Positions 24,310-35,069 of a stretch of 64,000 bases of DNA are shown piece by piece (positions within the stretch are counted from its first letter, which is position 1; each line of letters begins with the position of its first letter). The position numbers and the translations under genes were made by a program. Source of the DNA: Miscanthus floridulus (Eukaryota > Streptophyta > Magnoliopsida > Poales > Poaceae); contig NC_089593.1 in assembly GCF_019320115.1 (NCBI RefSeq), positions 17,840,870-17,904,869 on the forward strand, read 5' to 3'. Under the pieces are notes generated by a model that was not told the DNA's origin, searched no databases, and saw only the letters and a program-made list of their open reading frames with translations.

Positions 24310-24660
24310 TACGCGCTGGAAACGCGTGTTGCAAGAGTATGTTTCAAGTGTTTTAACCATGTTTCATCTAGATATTGTAATTGTATCATGTGGATGTTAC
24401 AAAAGTAGATCGGGATGTTTGCATATGTTGCAATCGTTATACACGTAGTGTTGCAAGCTTTTGTTCCCAATTTTTCAGTTGTTTTTCAGACGTAGTTGCA
24501 AGTGTGTTTATCTAAATGTTGCATGTGTTTTATTTGATTGTTGTATATATTTTGCAATGACTTTTTCAAGCGTTTTAGGTTTTTTATAAGTGTTTCAGAC
24601 GTATGTTGCAAGTGTTTCAACTGTTTTTGAACGTATATTGAAAATGTTTCATTTAGATGT
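24310..24660. repeat. Degenerate TGTTGCAAGTGTTTCA motif array
   Basis: Variants of TGTTGCAAG, TGTTTCA, CAGACGTATGTTGCAAG and ATTTAGATGTT recur irregularly across the block, about every 20-60 bases. This pattern belongs to a repeat common in grass genomes and is followed at 24670-24920 by a GC-rich tail ending near CATCCGGACGCTAATCGCT. No coding frame fits. It is probably the body of a non-autonomous DNA transposon, class uncertain. Confidence 0.5.
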
Positions 24661-25003
24661 TTAAAAAGTAGAGCATGTGTTGCATCTCCCTCCTCGCCTT
24701 CTGCTGTCTCGCCTCGGTGTCTCCTCTTCTCGATGCCGGTGATTTGGATGACGTGGGCCCGTGTGAGGACGTACGGCGTGGATGGGGCGAGTCGTTCGAG
24801 CGGCGCAGAATCCAAGCAGGTGGGGCGTGCGAAACGGAGCAAGCACGGTGCGTAAGAGCAGCGTACAAACGCGCGGGTCTGCGCCGGACATCCGGACGCT
24901 AATCGCTCCGATCTTCTAAAGCTGAAGGATTGATCTGTGTGTTCGGAGCAAATATTTTTGATTCTAACTCGTTACGAATTTGAGCCAGACGATGTCTAAC
25001 TCA

Positions 25004-25320
25004 GGCCTTGTTTAGTTCCTCCTCCTAAAATTTACTGCATAACCCATCAAATGTTTGAATACATGTACGGAGTATTAAATATATACTAAAAATAACTAAT
25101 TGCATAGTTTGCGACTAATTTACGAGACAAATCTTTTAAGCCTAATTATGCCATGATTTGATAATGACGGATTAATTATGCTTAATAAATTCATTTAGCG
25201 GATTATTGACGGATTCTGTAGTTTATTTTTTTATTAGTATCCAAACATCACATGCGATACCCCACGTGATATCCGATGTGACACATCATAACTTTACGCA
25301 TTAAATTTAAAAAAGGCCTC
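25004..25320. mobile_element. MITE-like element, 3' end unclear
   Basis: It starts GGCCTTGTTTAGTT and contains GGAGTATTAAATATA, TTTGCGACTAATTTACGAGAC and GATTAATTATGCTTAA, shared in order with the element at 26379-26713. The right terminal repeat is not visible, so it may be truncated. Confidence 0.5.
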
Positions 25321-25360
25321 GTTAACTCGATCGTGTTTGTGCCATTTCTCGTTTCGACTA

Positions 25361-25634
25361 GGCCGTGTTTAGTTCAGCCGATTTGGCGGCGGCAGGAATA
25401 CTGTAGTGACACTGTATCTACAGTGTCGTTTTGTTTTTATTTGATAATAATTGTTTAATTGTTGACTAATTAGGCTCAAAACGTTCGTCTCGCAAAGTAC
25501 AACCAAACTGTGTAATTAGTTTTTTATTTCGTCAACATATAATACTCTATGCATGTACCACAAGTTTGATGTGACGGGAAATCTTCTTTTTGCATAGTGT
25601 CAAATTCTGGAATTAGGGGGCAACTAAACATGGC
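25361..25634. mobile_element. MITE with GTTTAGTT-type terminal repeats (274 bp)
   Basis: Left end GGCCGTGTTTAGTT and right end AACTAAACATGGC are inverted repeats with one or two mismatches. The interior has TAATTAGGCTCAAAACGTTCGTCTCG, typical of a frequent grass MITE family. The target duplication is not certain. Confidence 0.65.
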
Positions 25635-25955
25635 GTAGGGGTGTCTGCCCTCTACAGGGACTTGGAGCCTGGAGGCAAGCAGCAGACGCGGAGACGCCGC
25701 CGGTGCCTGACGACCCCGTATCTGTGGTCCAGGATATCTGCCCGATACTCGGATCCATGGGACCGCAAGCCATCGATCACCTACAGCTCCAGGATCTCCT
25801 TCCACTGAACGTTCTTGGCCTCTTCGTTCATGCCAGAGTCAAGGTATTAGCAAAATTAAATTTTTCCAGCTATCTTGATTGTGTACTGCAAATGATTGCT
25901 GCTGTGCAAATATTCTTGCATTGGGTTCTAATCTTCTAGATATTGATTCTGACTA

Positions 25956-26084
25956 GGCTCTGTTCGCTTCGCTGAAAAAACAAGCCGAAACACTGTTCTA
26001 GCTGATTTGTTGTGAGCGGAAAACACTATTCTAGCTGAAAAAACAAATTGAAAAAGACGGATTACAAGATAAGCGAACAGGGCC
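25956..26084. mobile_element. Short hAT-like MITE (129 bp)
   Basis: GGCTCTGTTCGCTT at the left and AAGCGAACAGGGCC at the right are inverted repeats. The interior has two copies of a CTGAAAAAACAA phrase and ACACT.TTCTAGCTG. It is related to the 137-bp family elsewhere in the window. Confidence 0.7.
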
Positions 26085-26378
26085 ATAGGGTTTCTTCGTT
26101 CAATGACATTGCCATGTGGTTATACATACTACTCATCTTGCACAAGCTCAGCTGTCTGTGGTACACATTTATCAAAAGAGTAATTTCACAAGAAATAAAG
26201 TGCCAGAGTTTCCTTCATGTTTATTACACTGTAGTACATATCTTAAGGGGCATCTGTTCGTATTGATTGTTTTCATGGACAGCAGTACTCCTTATTTCCT
26301 TGAGTTCTTTGTACTTGGGTTGGAGAGACGATAGCAATGCGATTTGATCACCCACGGCAGTACTGGCTGCTGGATTAA

Positions 26379-26713
26379 GGGGGTGTTTGGTTTCTTCTTC
26401 TAAATTTTAGTCGTTGTTCCATATAATATTTGGACACATGTATGGAGTATTAAATATAGACTAATTACGAAACTAATTGCACAGATTGCGACTAATTTGC
26501 GAAACGAATCTTTTAAGACTAATTAGTCCATGATTTGACAATATAGTGCTACCGTAAACATGTGCTAATGATAGATTAATTATGCTTAAGAAATTCGTCT
26601 CGTGGAGTACTGACGGATTATGTAATTTATTTTTTTAATTAGTATCCGAACATCTCATGCGACACCCTCACATGGCATCTCCTAAATTTTAGTCACCGAA
26701 TCCAAACACTCCC
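26379..26713. mobile_element. Tourist/PIF-Harbinger-type MITE (335 bp)
   Basis: Terminal inverted repeats GGGGGTGTTTGG and CCAAACACTCCC are flanked by TAA at 26376-26378 and at 26714-26716. A 3-bp TAA duplication is the mark of the PIF/Harbinger group. The interior is AT-rich without coding. Confidence 0.8.
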
Positions 26714-26824
26714 TAATTCAACCTTTCTGGTCAAAGATTTAAACAGCTTCTTCTTCTTCTTTTTTTTTTTTTGATACCCGTCTTTACAGCTCTGGCCTCA
26801 TAAAGGCCGTTGCCCATTTTGAGG

Positions 26825-27619
26825 AAAGATGCCAACTTAAGCGCTAGCATCGGACTCACAATGCTGCTGACCGAGATACACAGACCTTAAATGTGGAAGT
26901 GATTCTTAGTTCAGTGGTGGAGGGCTTCAAAATTTGTGGGCTTCAAAATTTGTGGAACTTTTTGGTGATGCCGAGATATGAATTTTATGGTACCGCCCAT
27001 AAAATAATATAATTATGAAAAACGTGTCAGTTAAACTAGCTCAACTTTGACTATGTTTATAGTAAATAGTATTAGTATTTATATTTTCAAATAAATTTAT
27101 TATGAAAATATATTCTATAACTAATCTAATGATATTTATTTTGTCTCATGAGTGTTAGTACTTTTTCATATAATTTTAGTCAAATTGTAAACTGTTTGAC
27201 TTATCAAAATGTGAGAGTTGCATTCTTTTGTGGATGGATGGAGTAAGATGTAAGAAAAGGTTTCCTAAGACACAACAAACAATAGAGAAATCGTTAAGCT
27301 ATCACAAGTTTCAAAAACATTTATGGACTGTTGTTTGTAGCTATATATCTATCAAGCCTTGAATTCCCAATTAATATGTTGATGTCACGGTTCACTCAAG
27401 TCTTGCAATGTAGATGTCTCATCTTCCCGGTGATCCATATACATTTTCTAGGACAGATGCCAACTTAAGTGCTAGTGGTATAAGCCAATGCATGACTGCT
27501 ACCAGAGATGCACAGAACAGAGCTTATAAATATTGCATGAAGTGGAGAGCTTATAGATTGCTGGGTTTCTAAGTAATGACAATATATTGATTAGGGTACC
27601 ACAAAATGTACTAAGACAA
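26825..27619. repeat. Old tandem duplication, unit 1 and left part of unit 2
   Basis: GATGCCAACTTAAG[C/T]GCTAG occurs near 26828 and 27455, with matching downstream words: CACAGA, GGTACC followed by an A/T-rich stretch, ATAATTA. CCTAAGACACAAC occurs at about 27266 and again at about 33389. Unit 1 (26825-27449) seems split by a Stowaway-like AT-rich segment at about 27025-27245. Unit 2 is split by the LINE-like insertion at 27634-33381 and resumes to about 33560. No coding function recognised. Confidence 0.6.
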
Positions 27620-27699
27620 TAATTATCCTAAGAGGAGCACACACATAGTGTGAAGCACTTGCTTAGACGCCAATCGCAGATGCCCGCAACCAAACCCTA

Positions 27700-28152
27700 G
27701 CCCTTGGCTCCCTCGCCGCCGCCGCCTCGGTGCCGGCGCCATCCCCACCGCCCACCCCCTCCTCCCCCTCCTCCTCCTCCTCCTCCTCCCCTCCCAACCA
27801 TGAGCCCGCTCCCACCTCCACTCCTCTCCCACGCGAGGCCAGATCTAGGGACCTCTCCCCTGACGCCCCCTAGGCACCGGTGGACGACGTTGCCGGCTGC
27901 CACCACAGCGCGGCCCCCTCCTCCCTGCCCCTCTCCCCTCCCAGATCCGCTCCCCCATCACCTCCTCCTCTCCCGCGCGAGCCACGAGCAGGAGATCCCG
28001 CAGCCCCCGTCCCTAGCGCTGGCGGCGCCCTCACCTGTCCCGCCACTACCACCCGCGCAGGTGCCCTCATCAGCCTCGCCCCACCACTAGACTCGGCATG
28101 GATCTGTCTCGACGCGCCTCGACCACTGCGAGGAGGCCGCGCCCAAGACGGT
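27700..28152 (+). pseudogene. Proline-rich N-terminal part of the CCHC ORF
   Basis: A Pro/Ser/His-rich open stretch (27704-28090) includes a CCT/CCTCCT microsatellite at about 27745-27790. It precedes the solo LTR and by position is the leader or N-terminal part of the protein that resumes at 29541. Reading frame and start are uncertain because composition alone keeps several frames open. Confidence 0.35.
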
Positions 28153-29535
28153 TGAAAGCATCTAGGCCCCTAGTTGGGTTTTGGTGATTAATGACAATAC
28201 GTGATTACTATGACTAATGTGTGTTTTGCAGAGGCAATTAAGTTAGGTCATGGTAATGGAGATCGATTGGGCAATAATGGTTGTCATGCCCCTACGATGG
28301 AAATCGTTTTGGTTTTCAAAGGATGGACGACAAGGTTAAGGATGGACTAGTTCTAAGTGTCGATTGGAGTTGAAGAGACACTTAGAGTAGTTTAGGACTT
28401 TGTTTTTCCTTTGGCCATACTATTAAGGGGGGTATGTACGGGTAGCTTGACCTAGGTGAGTCTAGTGGGTTAGGTGTGGTGCACACTTGCTAAATCTAGC
28501 ACTAGGTAGCTCCTAAAAAGCCCTTAGATCAATTGGAGCAAACTTCATTCACATATGTTTGAGAGTTGAAAGTGAATGGAGGGTCAAATACTGACCGGAC
28601 GCTGGTTCCGGTGTGACCGGACGCTGGCGCAGAGTCCGGTCAGTTTATTTGATCAAGGTGATTTCATCTGGTGCCAGTGTCCGGTCGACTCCAGTAAGGT
28701 TCCAGAGAGGGAAAATTATGACCAGACGCGTCCGGTCACAACTTAATCACTGGGTTTCGGGAAGAACTGACCGGAGCGTTCGGTCACCCCGTAGAGGCAC
28801 ATAACGGTTCGTTTTGAACACAGGTATATAAATACTTCCTCTATTCGTGTGAGGGGGTACTTTTTTGCTCATTCCAACAGTTGAGAAACACCCTTGAGAG
28901 TGCCAAGAAGAGCAAGGTCCTAGTGAGGTGATTGAGATTTGAGAATCCAAGAGAGAGCCCTCATTAGTGAAAGCAAGAGTAGCAAAGTGTGCATCCACCC
29001 TTCTTATTAGACTTGTCGTGGTCAAGTGAGAGTTCGTGCTTGTTACTCTTGGTGATCGCCATCACCTAGACGGCTTGATGGTGATTGGGAGCTTGGTGAT
29101 CATCCGGCGGAGCTTGTGGATGATCCAACTCAAGTTGTGAGTGGTTGTGGGTGATTCACCGTGACGGAGTGTTAAAGAATCAACCCTTAGAGAGCACTTG
29201 ATCCTTGCGCGGATCAAGGGGGAGCTATACCCTTGCGCGGGTGCTCCAACGAGGACTAGTGGGGAGTGACGACTCTCCGATACCTCAGCAAAATATCGCC
29301 GCGTTCCTCCTTCTCTCTTTACTTTGAGCAATTCAATTATTGTCTTTACATTCATAGAATTGCCATGCTAGAGTAGGATTGGAACTTAGGTTGTAAGACT
29401 TTTTGTACGGTAGAACATTAGAAACACTTTCTAGGCACAAGGGGTGAAGTTGGGCTAACCGTAGGGTTTAATTATTGCAAAGAAATTTAGAATTAGCTCA
29501 ATTCACCCCCCCTCTTGGGCATCTTGATCCTTTCA
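28153..29535 (+). repeat. Solo LTR, SIRE-lineage Copia (1383 bp)
   Basis: It starts TGAAAGCATCTAGGCCCCTA and ends TTGATCCTTTCA. Flanks ACGGT (28148-28152) and ACAGT (29536-29540) form a 5-bp target duplication with one G-to-A change. A TATATAAAT box at 28825-28833 shows plus orientation. The start, the GGGTTTTGGTGATTAATGACA phrase and the CACCCCCCCTCTTG end resemble those of the Copia LTR at 57582-59493 read on its own strand. Repeats of the form GACCGGACGC and CGTCCGGTCA occur inside both. No internal region remains, so it is a solo LTR. Confidence 0.8.
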
Positions 29536-29540
29536 ACAGT

Positions 29541-31026
29541 GACGCAGCTGCTGGAGGACAGGTCGCTGTCGTTGTCGAGGACGTCTCAGAAGACGAGCAC
29601 GAGGACGAAGACGATGGCGATGAAGCGGCTCCAACGACTGTTGCACAGGCTTCCTCCCCATTGCTGGCACCGCAGATGCTGGGTCCCATAGCTATGAGCA
29701 CCTCCCTCTACGTGGACGCCAGAGTCAAGATGGGTGCGATCTCCACGGGTAGGAGCTCCTCCCTGTCGCCTCTTGCCACACGCTTCTTCCCAACGAAGCA
29801 GTCTGTAGGTAGATCCAAGGCTCTCCAGTGGATGGAGGACTCCGGCGACTCTGATTTTGTCTAGCGTCCTCTACCGCCCAGTCGCCATACCTAGAAGCCG
29901 CTCGCTGGGCCATCGAGGTGACGGCCTCCCCCGTTCCTGCAGCACCATGCGAGGGGGAAAGCTCTGCCTTGCATCTGGTCATCTTCACCAACAAGAGGCG
30001 GTGCCATCAGCGTTGAGCGAGGACCAGGTACACTGACTGTCCTCCAGCGGCGTCCCCTCGCTAGGACACTAGGGTGCCCACCGCACCACCGGCTCGCCCC
30101 ACAGCCGGTCGTGCATGTGCCCGTGCACTAGTGCCTTGACCCGTGGCGTAGGCTGTCGGCACATGGCGGCCGTCGTTGTCGTTGTCGTGCGTCAAGCCCT
30201 TGGTTCATGTCGAACGCCAGGCGACCTTCGACGCCGTCGTGCGTCCATCCTCCATATGTTCTTCCTCGACACCATGTCCCTCTAGCGGCCGCGCCTGTCG
30301 ACGCCGAGGGCTCCACGCTTGTTCAAAGCCATCGGCGCAGGCGCCACCACTGCTCGCCTCAACGTCGTTACCAGCAGCCGGTACCGACTTCGCTCGTCGG
30401 TCTCTGCTTCAACTGTCTGGCTGGGGACCACATCGCCGCCCGTTGCACCTTCCCATCTCGCTGCCTTTTCTACCTTAGCACGGAGCACTGGGCAAGGAAT
30501 TACAAGCACGGTCGCTCGCCCCAGCGCCTCTACTTGGACCGGGTGTGAGACCCTCCAAGGCATGGTCGGCCTCGTGCTGCTCGAGGCAACCATGGTTTCG
30601 ACGGTGGCGCCAGCCAGGACTCCAACGAGGGTGGTGAACCATAGCCAGGGGCCGGGTGGGGCCTGATGTTCCAGCAGGCGCCACGTGTCGTCGTGGGTGT
30701 GATTCCCAGCCCGTTGCTTTCGGCCACCGGTCTGTGGTCCTATGGGCCCTGACTGCTAAGGTGCAGGGATCGTCAGCTGCAGACATCAGGTCTAGTGTCT
30801 TCTTCCAACAACCAGTCGCTAGAGGGATTCCATGATTTCGAAATTCAAATCCCAAAGCCTCCAGAGATCGTGCCGTTCAAGCTAGATCCAATGCTCTGCG
30901 TCATTGACTAGCCGGGTGCCTTGAGCGACAAGGGTGCGTTGCCAAATCCAGTGTCCTGCTTGGATGTGCTTTTGAGAGCGCAACCAAAAATTGTGTTGCA
31001 AAGTGGCCATTCGCAGACGTCGTGGG
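29541..31026 (+). pseudogene. CCHC zinc-knuckle protein, middle part
   Basis: After the LTR an acidic stretch (VEDVSEDEHEDEDDGDE) and VGRSKALQWMEDSGDSDF are open to a stop at 29862-29864. In another frame at 30405-30491 lies the knuckle CFNCLAGDHIAARC, which fits C-x2-C-x4-H-x4-C. A second knuckle (CLFYLSTEHWARNY) follows in which two Cys have become Tyr. Several stops and frame changes interrupt the text. This ORF type is widespread in grass LINE-like repeats and would bind the element's RNA. Not functional. Confidence 0.6.
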
Positions 31027-31031
31027 CAGCT

Positions 31032-32458
31032 TGTCGATGTTTCGAGTAAACACCAACTAGTAAATTTGTATTTGTTGCGCGTTGGGCCTGGATGGTGTGC
31101 TAAAAGACACAAGGTTTATACTGGTTCGGACAGAATATCCCTACGTCCAGTTTGTTGCTGCTGCTCGTGTTATTAGCACTAAAAGGTTCGTAGTAGGGGG
31201 TACAAACGGTCGAGAGAGGGACATGTCCCAAGTCTCTGATGGAAAGGTTGAAAGGGCGCTAAGAGCTTGGTTGCTGCTCAACTATGTGTTATGTGATGCG
31301 TGGTGTGTTGAATCGATTTATCCTTTTAGTGGGGTGCCCTGCCCTCCCTTTTATATATCAAGGGGAGCAGGGATTACAGATGGAAGAAAGAAGAAAAACC
31401 AGAGGCAAAGAAGGTCCTTCGAAGGTGTCGGGTCTTCCTTTTCCTTTGAGCCTGCCCTACTGACACGACAGACGGTGCCAAGGATAGCACGTTCGGTGAT
31501 CCTGATAGGGCCGTGCTCTGGCTTCGTTTAGCAAGTGGTCATGTCCCATCCCGCCCCAGCGGGCGGCGCGACACACCAGGGTGCCGAGTCATGACCCTAC
31601 GGAGAGCAGACGGTGTAGAGGCCCCACGGTCGTTACTGTAGATGACATGAGTTTCCTCCTGGACCGTAGTGGTTGTCGGATGTTTCTGTTAGGATTCATG
31701 TCCGAGGGCAAATGCCGGCGCCCATAACACTGTAGGACAAATATCGGTGCCCACAACACTATTTGGGCTCTGACATGCCTGGCAGGGCTTAAAGCACCCG
31801 TCTGGTCATATCCTAATGGTACTTTCCTGCAGGCGTGCAGGATATGGTCCTCGGTATTGCGGTTGACTTGAGTGCCCCGCCTTATCTTCACGCGTAGTTA
31901 TGAAGGAGTAGCGCATAGACGTCAGGCGAGGCGGAGTCTGCCCTGAGACGTCGGGCGAGGCAGAGCCAGCCCTCGGACGTCAGACGAGGCGGAGAGCCTA
32001 CCCCTAGACACCGGGCGAGGCGGAGCCTGCCCTGAGACGTCGGGCGAGGCGGAGCCAGCCTCCGAGGGTCAGGCGAGGCAGAGTCTGCCCCCAGACATTG
32101 GGCGAGGCGAAATCTGCCCTGAGACGTCGGGCGAGGCGGAGTCGGCCCCTGGACGTCGGGCGAGGCGGAGCCAGCCCTTAGTCGTTAGGCGAGGCGGAGT
32201 CCAGCCCTCGGGGGTCGGGCGAGGCGGAGCCAGCCCACGGACGTTGGGCGAGGCGGAGTCTGCCCCCAGACGTCGGCGAGGCGGAATCCAGCCCTCGGGG
32301 GTCGGGCGAGGTGGAGCCAGCCCTCAGGGGTCGGGCGAGGCGGAGCCAACCTTCGGTCGTTGGGCAAGAAGTGTAGTTGTGTTCTTGTCTGTTCGGAAGC
32401 ATCAACGTTTGATGGTTATTAGCTCCTCTTTGGGTACCCCAGTATTCGGTCCCCAACA
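31032..32458 (-). repeat. Solo LTR, Gypsy (1427 bp), minus orientation
   Basis: The minus strand starts TGTTGGGGACCGAATACTGG (at 32458) and ends CGAAACATCGACA (at 31032). The flanks CAGCT (31027-31031) and CAACT (32459-32463) are a 5-bp target duplication with one transition. A TATATAAAA box lies on the minus strand at about 31349-31357. A 29-bp minisatellite occupies 31920-32366. No internal region is attached. Confidence 0.8.
31920..32366. repeat. 29-bp minisatellite inside the LTR, about 15 units
   Basis: The unit CGTCGGGCGAGGCGGAGCCT plus about nine more bases repeats head to tail some 15 times with scattered substitutions; GGCGAGGCGGAG is the best kept core. It is CpG-rich and lies upstream of the LTR's TATA box in the element's own orientation, that is in the U3 part. 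Confidence 0.85.
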
Positions 32459-32463
32459 CAACT

Positions 32464-33171
32464 CATTTGGTGGCTGAAGACCATGACATCACGGCATGGC
32501 CCGCCACTCCTCCTACAATTTGAGCGCGGGGCTCCTATGGCCGCCGCCGCAGATACATCGTGCCCCCGGTCCGACGACCTTCCGGCTAGCCCCACCATGG
32601 TCCAATTGAGCACGCAACCTAGACATGGGCTAACACAGAGTGGGGCACTGCAGTGGGAACCGGACCACATTACGGGCTCTGTTGTACTCGATCTGGCCCT
32701 GTGCGACAACCAAGCCCACAGAGTGTAGGATTCTCAGCCTCATGGGGACAGCCCAGCATCGGCGACTCCGGCCGATGCCCAAGTCCGCATGTCGCCTGCT
32801 ATTGTCGGTTCGTCCACAGTGCATTTATCACCGTCCAGGAGTTCATCGCCGGACTCAAGCTGCCACTTGAATAGCCTCTGATCCAGTCGTCGCCGCGCCT
32901 CCGTGTCTCACGCGTTCCGGTGGAGAACCTCGTCCCGCGTCACAGTGACAGGCTTGCGGCGAAGTCTGTCTACCGCGACCTCAACCCGGAGAAGCAGGCC
33001 AAGCGGGTCCTCCTACACAAGTGGCAGCCCCCATCGCCAGTGACACCCGATGCCTCCATCGCCACTCGTTACCACGAGACGTTCCAAGACCCGCTGTCTT
33101 CATTCAAGCGCGCCGCAATGTGGGAACTCTTCCCCATGCATGGTGCTCGCAGGAGGCGGGCGGCGATGTAG
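32464..33171 (+). pseudogene. C-terminal part of the CCHC/LINE-associated ORF
   Basis: The frame 32920-33171 gives HSDRLAAKSVYRDLNPEKQA, then DASIATRYHETFQDPLSS and AAMWELFPMHGARRRRAAM before TAG. This is the conserved tail of grass zinc-knuckle ORFs associated with LINE-like repeats, and it is open over 83 residues. The 32464-32920 part holds stops in all frames. The 3'UTR and poly(A) follow. Confidence 0.6.
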
Positions 33172-33578
33172 GCGTCTTGACCACAGGTTCCCTCAACGTT
33201 GCAAGCTCTTAGGTCGCACCTTTAGTTTCTTAGTTACAACAGCGTGTGCTCCACCGCCCGGCGCTTGTGTTCGTGTTCAACCCTTTCGTTCATGGCATCT
33301 CGCCGTGATGTGATGTTGGGCGTGTAAACCTTCTAACTTCTTCTTAATGAAACATGTGCAACGCACGTTCTCGAAAAAAAATAGTTATCCTAAGACACAA
33401 CGAACAGAATAGCATAATCCAAAGATGTTGATAAACTGTAATTTGTGGCTATATTTATCAAGTACTGAAGTCTGAATTAACATGTTGATGGCATTTTTCA
33501 AACAATCTGCACTGCAGATGTTTCACATTTTCGGTGATTTATATATACAGTTATATGTACTATGTATATATATTCGTC

Positions 33579-33711
33579 CTGTTTGTTTGGGCTTATTTAG
33601 CTTATAAACCGTATTTTTCAGTCAGCGAATAATATTTTTCTCTCACACTAAATCAGTCAACAGTACTCTCAACCATGACTTATTAGCCAAACAAACCCAG
33701 ACGAACGGAAC
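33579..33711. mobile_element. hAT-like MITE, diverged copy
   Basis: The left part CCTGTTTGTTTGGG and right part CCCAGACGAACGG flank AATATTTTTCTCTCACACTAAA, the core phrase of the 137-bp family. The ends are eroded. Confidence 0.45.
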
Positions 33712-34128
33712 AATCGCCACTCGGATACTGATAAACCATAGTTCCGACATGTCTGTCTGGTAAAATTGTCATGTAATTCAAAGCTCATTGAAGTGCTCTG
33801 CTTTCAACTGTAGCTGACTTTACTGCATAGGAATTCAATACCTGACTGTCCTTTACTTGGTTTAACTATGATATTTGAAGGCAAGCAGATGAGAGGTCTC
33901 GATGGCAAAATCATTCTCGGTGAATGCCATGTCGCCCATACCGGGTTCTAACCTTGACCTCTAACCTTGACCTTGAGTGGGTCAGTCTTCTCTACCGTTG
34001 ATAACTTAAACTTGGTCCTGACCGAAGTACAATAGGATCGTGCCACAACACTTTCATCAGTTTCGGCTGGATCCATCCAATCCTTCTCAGTTATTAATCC
34101 GGCGAGTTTTGTTCTTACTGTTGCAAAC
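33712..34128. other. Intergenic, nothing recognised
   Basis: No gene or repeat is supportable. The only sizeable ORF (minus strand, 33948-34175) overlaps the MITE that follows and has no domain. Confidence 0.35.
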
Positions 34129-34368
34129 TGTTTGGATCTCAACAAGAGGATGAGGTGCGAAAATGAGAATAACATCTAGACATTTAGATTTTAGAATGAG
34201 TTTCTAGAATTCAACTATCTACCCCAAACCTACTATTCGCACACTGTCACTGTGCGAAGGTAATGATCACAAGAGAATGAGATCCAACACCTCCTCATTT
34301 TTTTTTATCTAGAATCTAGATTCTAAACCACCATCTAGAATCACTGTGATAGAATGAGATCCAAACAG
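34129..34368. mobile_element. MITE with GTTTGGATCTC ends (240 bp)
   Basis: CTGTTTGGATCTCA at the left and TGAGATCCAAACAG at the right are near-perfect inverted repeats. The inside contains further palindromes (TCTAGAATCTAGATTCTA). Superfamily not determined; no clear target duplication. Confidence 0.7.
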
Positions 34369-34460
34369 GGCCTCACAAAGCTTGAAACAGATTGATTGCA
34401 TAATGCACTTTCGTCTCTACAGTATGTTATGCATCCTGATCCTCTCAATCATGCACCAGG

Positions 34461-34581
34461 TTCCTTGAGCAAAATGTCACAGTCCAATAACTCGTGATGG
34501 AAAGAGTAGATCATACACAGTAGTACTAATTTATTGGAGGAATGGACGTTTCCTTGAGCAAAATGTCACAGTCCAATAACT
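34461..34581. repeat. Exact 32-bp direct repeat, 89 bp apart
   Basis: TTCCTTGAGCAAAATGTCAC followed by AGTCCAATAACT occurs at 34461-34492 and at 34550-34581 without a difference. Exact identity suggests a recent duplication, or double-strand break repair filler. Confidence 0.85.
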
Positions 34582-35069
34582 AGCGCAGAAAATCTCGGGA
34601 ATCAGCTGGAGAGATGCAAATTAAACTCCAGCTGAAATAGGATGTTTTGCTGATGCTTTTCTGTTAGGCATGTTTTACTTTTGTTGTTGACGTTGCTCGT
34701 TCCCATGGGGTCATGTTGCTATGTTATATTGTTCGGTAGGAGCTTCATTTTGATGAAATATGTAGCTCTCTTGTCTGATTTGTTTCCAAAACGACAAATT
34801 TTGCATTATTTGTTGGCGCTCTCGAGTACAAGTTCTTCGTCTGGCTGGCAATTCAAAATCACCTATGGACCGTGGACCGGCTTCAGTCTCACGGATAACA
34901 AAAAAAAAAAAAAATCACCTAAGTGAGATCTTACGGATGAGCTGAGCACCTGTGTTGTCCTATTTTGTGCTCAGACCTCAGAGTGGTTTTCCTTGCCAAA
35001 CCCTCCTTGTCTGCTAAGTTCTTTTATTTTCTCTTAAACAACTTGTACTTTCTTTTGAACCGCACCCCC
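34582..35069. other. Intergenic, nothing recognised
   Basis: No gene or element ends seen. It ends in a C6 run, the target site of the Gypsy element that follows. Confidence 0.4.

Larger units (their letters stand above)
27634..33381 (+). mobile_element. LINE-like retroinsertion with CCHC ORF, split by two solo LTRs
   Basis: The 14-bp flanks TAATTATCCTAAGA (27620-27633) and TAGTTATCCTAAGA (33382-33395) match at 13 positions. The right one follows a TTCTCGA8 end at 33370-33381. The 3'UTR (CTTCTTCTTAATGAAAC...CACGTTCTCGAAAA) is of the kind that ends L1-like elements of grasses. Removing the two solo LTRs and one copy of each of their target duplications leaves about 2.9 kb. The remaining coding material is a decayed zinc-knuckle protein; no reverse transcriptase is visible, so the copy was non-autonomous or strongly deleted. 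Confidence 0.7.

Noticed and set aside
25640..25852. Exon-like segment before a GTATTA donor
   Set aside because: GC-rich and partly open, but no domain or partner exon could be recognised.
31082..31531. 149-codon ORF in the solo LTR
   Set aside because: It lies wholly within the LTR, opposite to its transcription, with no domain.
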